Positions 1 through 4,962 of a stretch of DNA of 6,496 nt are shown piece by piece. Under the pieces are notes generated by a model. The model was not told the origin of the DNA and did not search any database. It saw only the letters and a program-made list of their open reading frames with translations. The translations under genes and the position numbers were made by a program. The number at the start of each line of letters is the position of its first letter. Within the stretch, counting starts at the first letter, position 1. Source of the stretch: Phenylobacterium sp. (lineage in GTDB: Bacteria > Pseudomonadota > Alphaproteobacteria > Caulobacterales > Caulobacteraceae); assembly GCA_025350885.1 (NCBI GenBank), contig JANXXA010000380.1, positions 1 to 6,496 on the forward strand, given 5' to 3'.

Positions 1-577
1 TTTTGCCGTTGCAGCCCTTGCATTCCTTTTTGCCGCCCAGCAGGGTGTCGGCGTTGGAACTGCCGATGATGGTGTCATTGCCGAGGTTGCCCTGGGCGAA
101 GTTGGTCGCGGTCGCGCTGGACCCGGCGCCGGTCATGTCGATGGTGTCGTCGCCCTGGCCGCCATAGATGGTGTTGAGCCCCGCGCCGCCCACCAGGGTG
201 TCGTTGCCCTGGTTGCCCTGCAGCAGGTCGTTGCCGCCGCCGCCGCTCAACGAATCGTTGCCGTCGCCGCCGAACAGGCCGTCGGCGCCGTTCCCGCCGA
301 CGATGCTGTCGCTACCCACCGTGCCGACGAAGAGCTGCGACGAGTCGGGGAAGAACTTCAGGTTGGCCTGCCCGCGGATGGTCGCGGGGTCATCGGCGAA
401 GTTCAGCGACTGGGCGCCGAAGCTCAGGGTGATGAAGGGCGCCGAGCCCGAAGTCAGCGGGTGAAAGATCACCGTGGCCTGGGCCGCGTTACCGGTGGAA
501 AACACCAGCACGTCGTTCAGCTCATGATAACTGTCGGCCTGCGCCTGCGTCATCGCGTCAAAGAAATAGTTCGCCAC
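1..577 (-). CDS. RTX (hemolysin-type) calcium-binding repeat protein, N-terminal part, runs off the left edge
   Basis: Read on the minus strand from a GTG at 577, about 192 codons are open to the window edge without a stop. The first ~90 residues form a non-repetitive domain beginning VANYFFDAMTQAQADSYHEL. From about residue 94 come tandem nonapeptides of the GGxGxDxLx type, for example GGDGNDSLS, GGGGNDLLQ and GGQGDDTID. Such repeats fold into a Ca2+-binding parallel beta roll and mark proteins exported by type I secretion; the secretion signal would lie at the unseen C-terminus. The GTG start is preferred because a GGGGG tract lies 7 bases upstream and because the residues before the Met at 553 look like part of the domain. 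The frame is closed by a stop at 641-643. The last visible repeat has two cysteines (ECKGC), unusual for this class. No transporter gene is in view. The family call is firm; the specific role (adhesin, enzyme, surface protein) cannot be told. Confidence 0.85.
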   Translation of the reverse strand, partial: MANYFFDAMTQAQADSYHELNDVLVFSTGNAAQATVIFHPLTSGSAPFITLSFGAQSLNFADDPATIRGQANLKFFPDSSQLFVGTVGSDSIVGGNGADGLFGGDGNDSLSGGGGNDLLQGNQGNDTLVGGAGLNTIYGGQGDDTIDMTGAGSSATATNFAQGNLGNDTIIGSSNADTLLGGKKECKGCNGK

Positions 578-678
578 GTGTGGGCCCCCAGGCTCAAGGA
601 ATCTGCGCGAGCATGCCGCGATGGTGTTGCGAAAGTCTTGCTATTTTGTCGCCTTGTTTACCATGCGGCCAAAAGGCG

Positions 679-1680
679 TCACTCCGTCGCAGCGGATATT
701 CGGGCGTCGAAGCGGCGCAAAAGCTCGTCCGCCGCGCGATGGGTTTCGTCGAGCGGCGGGTAGCGCCAGGTCTCCAGCGCCCCGGTGAACGGCCTGGCCA
801 CGCCGCGCCGCCGCAGATCGGCATGGAACCGGTCGAACTTGCGCCCGCCGCCGGCCATCGCCAGCACCTGGACCGGCTTGCCCGTCGAGGCCGCATCGAC
901 GGCCAGGTTGACCGAGTCCTCAGTGACCAGGATCGTGTCGGCCGCCGCCAGGAAGGCCCGATAGGGATTTTCCCCCTGGTCATCCCAGATCCAGCCGGGC
1001 AGATCGGCCAGACCTTCGGCCAGGATCCGCCGCGCTGCTTGCGGCGTGCGCCGGGTGAAGCTCAGCAGCAGGGAACCGCCCGCCGCCTTGATCGCCGCGG
1101 CGACCTGCGCCGCCATGGCCCGCGCCCTGGCCGGCGGCAGGTCGTGGCTGCCCGACTTGCCGCCGACGATCATCGCCACGCGCGGATGCGGCAGGGGATC
1201 GATCCGCGCGGCGAACCGAGCCAGATCGCGAGCGAACCCTTCCGCACTCATCCGGGTCGGCGAGCCCAGGATCGGCAGGACATTCAGCCCGGTCAGCTGG
1301 TCGTGCAGCGGCGGGACGATCAGGTCGAATGCGCCGCGCGGTGCGCCGCGCGGGTCCTGGGTCTGGACGATGAAGGTGTGACCCGCCGAACGCCGGCGCA
1401 GGGCCGTTGACCAGGGCAGGGTGGCCCGTCCGGCCCCGATCCAGATATCCGGCCATGGCGGGGCGATCTGGCTGTCGGACCGCAGGGTGAACTCGGGAAG
1501 CGGCAAGAGCGCGAGCGGCGTCCAGCCGAGCCAGCCCCGCCAGGCCACCCGCTTGACCACGATGGTCGCGCGACGCCGGCGCGCCACAGCCTCGGCCAGG
1601 CCCAGCACCTGGGCCTCGATACCGATCCGGCCATCCGAAACGGCCCAGATGGTCAGGGCAGGCGTTGCGGCCTCAGGCAT
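679..1680 (-). CDS. Elm1-like (DUF1022, mitochondrial fission ELM1 family) protein
   Basis: This 333-residue protein matches the family named after plant ELM1 and widespread in alphaproteobacteria; its bacterial biochemical role is not established. Conserved blocks seen, numbered from the chosen start, are IWAVSDGRIGIEAQVLGLAE (11-30), PWPDIWIGAGR (75-85), QTQDPR with FDLIVPPLHD (106-127), IVGGKSGSHDL (171-181), SFTRRTP (207-213), and the C-terminal TEDSVNLAVDAASTGKPV (253-270) followed by KFDRFH. The glycine-rich GGK turn and the DSV...EA/DA..GKPV block recall GT-B glycosyltransferase nucleotide-sugar pockets, so a glycosyltransferase-like fold is plausible (inference). The frame is open to an ATG at 1737, but that start would overlap greA by 29 bases. 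The ATG at 1680 gives the usual family N-terminus (MPEAATPALTIWAVSDG), although its Shine-Dalgarno is weak. It lies 28 bases after greA on the same strand, so it is probably co-transcribed. Confidence 0.88.
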   Translation of the reverse strand: MPEAATPALTIWAVSDGRIGIEAQVLGLAEAVARRRRATIVVKRVAWRGWLGWTPLALLPLPEFTLRSDSQIAPPWPDIWIGAGRATLPWSTALRRRSAGHTFIVQTQDPRGAPRGAFDLIVPPLHDQLTGLNVLPILGSPTRMSAEGFARDLARFAARIDPLPHPRVAMIVGGKSGSHDLPPARARAMAAQVAAAIKAAGGSLLLSFTRRTPQAARRILAEGLADLPGWIWDDQGENPYRAFLAAADTILVTEDSVNLAVDAASTGKPVQVLAMAGGGRKFDRFHADLRRRGVARPFTGALETWRYPPLDETHRAADELLRRFDARISAATE

Positions 1681-1708
1681 CGCCAGCGGTCCGCGATTCC
1701 AGGATCGG

Positions 1709-2182
1709 TCAGACCCATTCCACCTTGGTGATCTCATAGGCCTTGACGCCGCCGGGCGTGTTGACCTCGACGGTGTCGCCGCTTTCCTTGCCGATCATCG
1801 CGCGCGCGATCGGCGAGGTGATCGAGACGCGGCCCTGTTTCACATTGGCCTCATGCTCGCCGACAATCTGGTAGCGGGCGCTCTCCTCGGTGTCCTCGTC
1901 GGTCACCGAGACGGTGGCGCCGAACTTGACCTGCTTGCCCGACAGCTTGGAGACATCGATCACCTGAGCGCGCGCCATCTTGTCCTCGATCTCGGCGATC
2001 TGGCCCTCGATCCAGCCCTGGCGGTCTTTGGCGGCGTGGTACTCGGCGTTTTCCGACAGGTCGCCGTGCAGGCGCGCTTCGCCGATCGCGGCGACCACGG
2101 CGGGCCGTTCGATGGTTTTCAAACGCTTCAGGTCGTCGTCGAGGGCGCGATAGCCCTCGGCGGTCATCGGGACTTTTTCCAT
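1709..2182 (-). CDS. greA: Transcription elongation factor GreA
   Basis: GreA enters the secondary channel of RNA polymerase and stimulates cleavage of backtracked transcripts, rescuing stalled elongation complexes. The 157-residue length is standard for the family. Residues 1 to ~75 form the antiparallel coiled coil; its tip carries the signature GDLSENAEY, placing the catalytic acidic residues at D41 and E44 as in E. coli GreA. The rest is the FKBP-like domain that docks on polymerase, ending in the typical PGG...YEITKVEWV. The start at 2182 ([14 protein letters not shown]) aligns with the normal GreA N-terminus even though no strong Shine-Dalgarno precedes it. The Elm1-family gene follows after 28 bases. 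A candidate promoter lies about 80 bases upstream. Identification is essentially certain. Confidence 0.97.
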   Translation of the reverse strand: MEKVPMTAEGYRALDDDLKRLKTIERPAVVAAIGEARLHGDLSENAEYHAAKDRQGWIEGQIAEIEDKMARAQVIDVSKLSGKQVKFGATVSVTDEDTEESARYQIVGEHEANVKQGRVSITSPIARAMIGKESGDTVEVNTPGGVKAYEITKVEWV

Positions 2183-2261
2183 GGGAGATCGGTGACTCGG
2201 GTTCGCCCTAAGTTAGAAGTTCGCAGATTCCGGCCGCGGGCGTAGGCGTCCGGGAGGGGAA

Positions 2262-2306
2262 AGAAAATAGAATTGTGCGCCGCGAAAAGCAAGCCTATGG
2301 CGGCGC
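2262..2306 (-). terminator. Terminator-like hairpin after the dehydrogenase/decarboxylase-like pair
   Basis: On the minus strand GCGCCGC (2306-2300) and GCGGCGC (2283-2277) form a perfect 7-bp GC stem around a 16-base loop. It spans the TAG stop at 2297-2295 and is followed by a T-rich stretch (ATTCTATTTTCTTT, starting at 2274). The long loop and the interrupted T tract make it weaker than a textbook intrinsic terminator. Its location directly at the end of the gene supports the call. Confidence 0.4.
2264..2292 (-). promoter_or_regulatory. Candidate sigma-70-type promoter for greA
   Basis: On the minus strand TTGCTT (2292-2287) and TATTTT (2269-2264) are separated by 17 bases, in an AT-richer patch between the exported protein gene and greA. 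Transcription would begin near 2257 and give a leader of about 75 bases. The match is 3 of 6 bases at -35 and 4 of 6 at -10, so this is a plausible guess based on sequence and position only. The -35 box lies in the loop of the terminator-like hairpin of the upstream operon. Confidence 0.35.
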
Positions 2307-2936
2307 CTTGCGGGCCGGCAAGGGCAATGCGCCGTCAGCGGGGGTCGCGACCTGGGCGGTGTTCAGGGTCATCGAGACCAGGTCGTAGTAGCCGCTGAGC
2401 GCGATCAGATCGATCACCCCCTGGTCGCCGAGGATCGCCCGGGCGGCGGCGTATGTCGGGTCGCTGACCCGGTGGTCGCGGCGCAGTTCGGTGACGAAAT
2501 CATAGACGCCGGTTTCGTCGGCGGCCATGCCGGCCGGGCGCTGACCCCGAGCCACATCGGCGGCGACGCTGGCCTTCAGCCCGGCCTTCAGCGCCAGCGG
2601 ATAGTGGGCGTACCACTCATAGCCCGCGTCCCAGGCCCGCGCGGTCAGCAGGATCGCGAACTCGTTCAGCCGTGGCGGCACGCTGGAATGATAGCGCAGG
2701 TGCTCGCCGACCTTCTGCAGTCTGTCGGCGAGCTCGGGGCTGCGCAGCCAGGCGTTGAACGGCCCGCCTAGCCCCTTGCGAGGCCCGGCTGTGATGGCGT
2801 CGGCAACCTGGCGCTGGGCCGGGGTCATCTGCTCGGGCGTCAGCGTCGGGAACCGCTCGGCGGCCTGGGTCGAGCCGGCGACAGCGAGGCCAAGTCCGAT
2901 GGCGGCGGCCACGACAGGTCGGGGCGTCTTGCTCAT
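2295..2936 (-). CDS. Exported carboxymuconolactone decarboxylase-like (AhpD-like fold) protein
   Basis: This 213-residue protein begins with a signal peptide: basic MSKTPRP, a hydrophobic stretch to about residue 22, and a likely cleavage after ~A25 (STQAA), so the product is probably periplasmic. The mature part fits the carboxymuconolactone decarboxylase family: RLNEFAILLTARAWDAGYEW at 89-108, then the conserved His of YAHYPLAL at H111, and the second helical half DLIALSGYYDLVSMTLNTAQ at 176-195. The protein has no cysteine, so the CxxC redox pair of AhpD peroxidase partners is absent and a thiol-peroxidase role is unlikely. The substrate is unknown. The start is supported by GGAG 8 bases upstream of the ATG. 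It follows the dehydrogenase gene by 57 bases on the same strand, suggesting an operon. A hairpin overlaps its stop codon. Confidence 0.82.
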   Translation of the reverse strand: MSKTPRPVVAAAIGLGLAVAGSTQAAERFPTLTPEQMTPAQRQVADAITAGPRKGLGGPFNAWLRSPELADRLQKVGEHLRYHSSVPPRLNEFAILLTARAWDAGYEWYAHYPLALKAGLKASVAADVARGQRPAGMAADETGVYDFVTELRRDHRVSDPTYAAARAILGDQGVIDLIALSGYYDLVSMTLNTAQVATPADGALPLPARKAPP

Positions 2937-2993
2937 GGCGATTTCTCCAGTCTTGCCAGCCGCTGAGCCGAGATGACAGCGCAGGGGGGTCGT

Positions 2994-3782
2994 TCAGCGA
3001 ACCGTCAGGCCGCCGTCGATCACCAGTTCCTGGCCGGTCACATAGCGGCTCTCGGCGCTGGCCAGCCAGAGCACGCCATTGGCGATGTCCTCCGGCCAGC
3101 CCTTGACGCCCAGCGGTACGGCGAGCGCGGTCATGGCGTCCAGGTCCGGCGCCTCGTTGGCGCCCGGGTTGACCGCCTGGCCGACGGTCAGCCAGATCGG
3201 CGTCTCGATGATCCCGGGGTGGACCGAGTTCACCCGGATGCCGTCCTTGGCGTTGGCGCATTCCATGGCGACGCCCTTGGTGAACAGCCGCACCCCACCC
3301 TTGGTGGCGCAGTAGCCGGCCAGCATGGCCGAGCCTTTCAGCCCCGCCACCGAGGACATGTTGATGATGCTGCCGCCGTCGCCGGAGACGCGCATCAGCG
3401 GGATGGAATGCTTTACGCCCAGGAACACGCCGTCGAGATTGACCGCGGTCTGGCGGCGCCAGTTCTCCAGCGTCATCTCCAGGATCGACCCGCCGATGCC
3501 GATGCCGGCGTTGTTGACCAGGATGTCCAGCCGGCCCTTACGCGCCTTGATCTCGGCGATGACGCTTTCCCAGGCCGCCTCGTCGGTGACGTCGTGGTGC
3601 AGATACCAGGCCTTGCCGCCGGCCTTGACGATGGCTGCGACGACCTGGGCGCCCATGTCGTCCTGCAAATCGGTGACGACGGCCGTGGCGCCCTCGGCCG
3701 CCAGCTTTTCCGCGCAGCTGCGACCGATGCCGCTCGCTGCGCCGGTGATCAGCGCCACCTTGCCCTGAACGCGTCCCGCCAT
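2994..3782 (-). CDS. Short-chain dehydrogenase/reductase (SDR), classical NAD-dependent type
   Basis: This 262-residue Rossmann-fold oxidoreductase has, numbered from the chosen start, the cofactor motif TGAASGIG (13-20), an acidic D38 at the end of the second strand that favours NAD(H) over NADP(H), NNAG (90-93), and the catalytic set N115, S144, Y157 and K161 (YCATK). The C-terminus YVTGQELVIDGGLTVR is typical. The residues HPGIIETPI resemble 3-alpha/20-beta-hydroxysteroid and alicyclic alcohol dehydrogenases, but the substrate cannot be read from sequence. The frame stays open to an ATG at 3866. The ATG at 3782 is preferred because GGAGG sits 7 bases upstream and because the protein then begins MAGRVQGKVALITG as usual. 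The ATG at 3788 nearly abuts that same ribosome binding site and is less likely. It is the first gene of a probable two-gene operon with the exported protein downstream, and is divergent from the acetyltransferase. Confidence 0.93.
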   Translation of the reverse strand: MAGRVQGKVALITGAASGIGRSCAEKLAAEGATAVVTDLQDDMGAQVVAAIVKAGGKAWYLHHDVTDEAAWESVIAEIKARKGRLDILVNNAGIGIGGSILEMTLENWRRQTAVNLDGVFLGVKHSIPLMRVSGDGGSIINMSSVAGLKGSAMLAGYCATKGGVRLFTKGVAMECANAKDGIRVNSVHPGIIETPIWLTVGQAVNPGANEAPDLDAMTALAVPLGVKGWPEDIANGVLWLASAESRYVTGQELVIDGGLTVR

Positions 3783-3914
3783 GTTCATTCCTCCGGAGCC
3801 TTGATGGCTTCGACGCCTATCGCACGGCGAGGCCCGCCGCCAGGGGTTGTCCACGTCAGCTTTCATGTTAGTCGGCGAGCGAGTTTTTCCTCAGCCTGCT
3901 CGGGGAGATTGACG

Positions 3915-4475
3915 ATGGAGATCGCAATTCGCGCCTGCCACGCGGGCGACGCCGCCGTGCTCGCCCTGGTCGGCCAGGCGACGTTCCTGGAAACCTACGC
4001 CGGCGACATGGAGGTCGCCGACCTGCTGGCGCACTGCCAAGTCGAGCACGGCGCCGCGCGCTACGCGGGCTGGCTGGCCGACCCCGCCTATCGACTATGG
4101 ATCGCCGAGGCGACCGCGGGCCAGGCGCCGGTCGGCTATGCCGTGGTCTGCCCGCCCGACCTGCCGATGGCGACCGACGACAGCGATGCCGAGCTGTTGC
4201 GGATCTATGTGCTGCACCGCTTCCACGGGACCGGGCTCGGCGCGCGCCTGATGCAGACGGCATGCGATACCGCCGCCGCGGCCGGCGCCGGGCGGATGTT
4301 TGTCAGCCTCTATGACGACAACCATCAGGCGCGCGCGTTCTACGCCCGCCAGGGGTTCGCCGACGCCGGGCGACGCCCGTTCCGGATCGGGGCGAGCGTC
4401 TACGACGACCTGGTGATGGTCAGATCGCTGACCCCGGTCAGCGCATCCAGCTCGGCGTCGAATCGCCGGTCATGA
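3915..4475 (+). CDS. GNAT-family N-acetyltransferase
   Basis: This 186-residue cytoplasmic enzyme should transfer an acetyl group from acetyl-CoA to an amine; the acceptor is unknown. The N-terminal part (IRACHAGDAAVLALVGQATF, then LETYAG) is of the common small-molecule GNAT type. Motif A is ELLRIYVLHRFHGTGLGARL (93-112), with the acetyl-CoA pyrophosphate loop R102-F-H-G-T-G107. Motif B has N136 (DDNHQAR), the likely general-acid Y143 (AFYARQGF) and the usual GF ending. The ATG at 3915 has GGGGAG 7 bases upstream. The frame is open far upstream on this strand, but that part is antisense to the dehydrogenase and is not coding. The Ser-rich tail (SLTPVSASSSASNRRS) overlaps by 38 bases the end of the oppositely oriented 54-residue gene. 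The 132-base divergent region upstream shows no convincing promoter. Confidence 0.9.
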   Translation: MEIAIRACHAGDAAVLALVGQATFLETYAGDMEVADLLAHCQVEHGAARYAGWLADPAYRLWIAEATAGQAPVGYAVVCPPDLPMATDDSDAELLRIYVLHRFHGTGLGARLMQTACDTAAAAGAGRMFVSLYDDNHQARAFYARQGFADAGRRPFRIGASVYDDLVMVRSLTPVSASSSASNRRS

Positions 4476-4602
4476 CCATGTAGATCGCCCCGACAGCCAG
4501 CAGGACCACGGCGACCACCATCAGCTTGCCGAGCATGCCTTCGAAGCGTTCGGCGATGTGCCGGTTTTTGTGCGGGTGGGTTTCCGGATGATCAGAATGC
4601 AT
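4438..4602 (-). CDS. Small single-pass membrane protein, 54 residues, function unknown
   Basis: A 54-codon frame starts at the ATG at 4602 and ends at the TGA at 4438. A GGGAG Shine-Dalgarno sits 8 bases upstream of the ATG. The protein opens with a His- and charge-rich, cytoplasm-like segment (MHSDHPETHPHKNRHIAERF). One clear transmembrane helix follows at about residues 27-45 (LMVVAVVLLAVGAIYMVMT), and the tail is short and polar (GDSTPSWMR). Codons are G/C-ending like the neighbours. The good ribosome binding site, single hydrophobic helix and codon bias make it a credible gene that length filters would miss. Its 3' end overlaps the convergent acetyltransferase gene by 38 bases. No family is recognised, and nothing shows what partner it might have. 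Confidence 0.68.
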   Translation of the reverse strand: MHSDHPETHPHKNRHIAERFEGMLGKLMVVAVVLLAVGAIYMVMTGDSTPSWMR

Positions 4603-4623
4603 AGAGCGTTCTCCCAATCTGCA

Positions 4624-4648
4624 GGGGGTTCAAATCCCCCGCCAGACT
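4624..4648 (+). other. Orphan tRNA/tmRNA 3'-end-like element (T-arm); possible tRNA remnant or old attachment site
   Basis: GGGGG (4624-4628), loop TTCAAAT (4629-4635) and CCCCC (4636-4640) match a T-arm exactly: a 5-bp stem, a 7-base loop, and the GTTCRANNC consensus with the closing G-C pair. No matching 5' acceptor strand (GTCTGGC would pair with the following GCCAGAC), D-arm or anticodon arm is found upstream, and no CCA lies where one would be expected. It is therefore not a working tRNA gene. It could be a remnant left by an element that integrated at a tRNA or tmRNA 3' end, or a fortuitous GC hairpin upstream of the small membrane gene. Confidence 0.35.
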
Positions 4649-4904
4649 GCGGCAGACGCCATCGGCGTCGTTCCGGCCGGTCTATCCTTGGGCCGCCGGA
4701 GCACGCCCACGCGCCTGCAACAATCAGGCTATGAGCGAATCGTGCGCCCGGAAAGAATCCCGGTCAATCAAAAGCTTGGCTTTGCGGCGCGGAGATGTTC
4801 GCAGCGTGTTCCCGGCGCCACGACGGCGCGCGCCTCAGGGGCGGGCCAGCGTGGCGAGTTTGGCGCAGCCTCGCTTTGGGCGCTTGGCCGAAATGGTGGG
4901 CGGC

Positions 4905-4933
4905 TTGACAGAAGCTTCGCCGGCACAATGAAT
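4905..4933 (+). promoter_or_regulatory. Candidate sigma-70-type promoter for the 359-residue membrane protein gene
   Basis: A perfect TTGACA (4905-4910) is followed after 17 bases by ATGAAT (4928-4933), which matches the -10 consensus only in its last three bases. A start near 4940 would leave a leader of about 22 bases before the ATG at 4963, with the ribosome binding site GGGAAG at 4948-4953. The perfect -35 box and the position directly before the gene are the support; the poor -10 limits confidence. Confidence 0.4.
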
Positions 4934-4962
4934 GCGGGCAACGTGTTGGGAAGCAACCTGAA

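Larger units (their letters stand above)
4603..4962. other. 360-base non-coding stretch with hairpins, a tRNA-T-arm-like element and a promoter candidate
   Basis: This region separates the 54-residue gene from the large membrane protein gene. Visible items are the ribosome binding site of the small gene (4611-4615), the T-arm-like hairpin at 4624-4640, a tight hairpin GACGCC/GGCGTC with a 3-base loop at 4655-4669, a hairpin GCCTG/CAGGC with a 7-base loop at 4713-4729, and a TTGACA element near 4905. Open frames cross 4688-5062 and 4731-4931 on the plus strand. They have no ribosome binding site and read as arginine-rich out-of-frame translation, so no gene is called. Nothing convincing is seen between about 4730 and 4900. 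Confidence 0.6.

Noticed and set aside
100..300. Short tandem repeats as a CRISPR or DNA-level repeat array
   Set aside because: The periodicity is about 27 bases, is degenerate, and translates as RTX nonapeptides. It is protein repeat coding with no spacers.
630..678. Hairpin CGCCTT/AAGGCG between the RTX and Elm1-like genes as a terminator or promoter region
   Set aside because: The stem is only 6 bp with a 17-base loop and no T tract on the minus strand. No convincing -35/-10 pair for the RTX gene was found.
580..1410. Long plus-strand open frame (276 codons) opposite the Elm1-like gene
   Set aside because: It is rich in Arg, Gln and Gly with no recognisable domain and no ribosome binding site. 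It is antisense to a gene with clear family motifs and arises from GC-rich codon bias.
1421..2245. Long plus-strand open frame (274 codons) opposite the Elm1-like gene and greA
   Set aside because: It is antisense to the unmistakable GreA sequence and shows no family features.
2973..3914. Plus-strand open frame continuous with, and upstream of, the acetyltransferase
   Set aside because: The part before 3915 is antisense to the dehydrogenase and of low complexity. The acetyltransferase has its own Shine-Dalgarno and begins with a typical GNAT N-terminus at 3915.
4560..4650. Complete tRNA gene ending in the T-arm motif
   Set aside because: No complementary acceptor strand, D-arm or anticodon arm can be folded upstream, and no CCA or plausible discriminator follows.
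4731..4931. Possible 66-residue plus-strand gene in the long intergenic stretch
   Set aside because: There is no Shine-Dalgarno, the composition is Arg/Ala/Pro-rich, and it ends across the promoter candidate with no recognisable feature.
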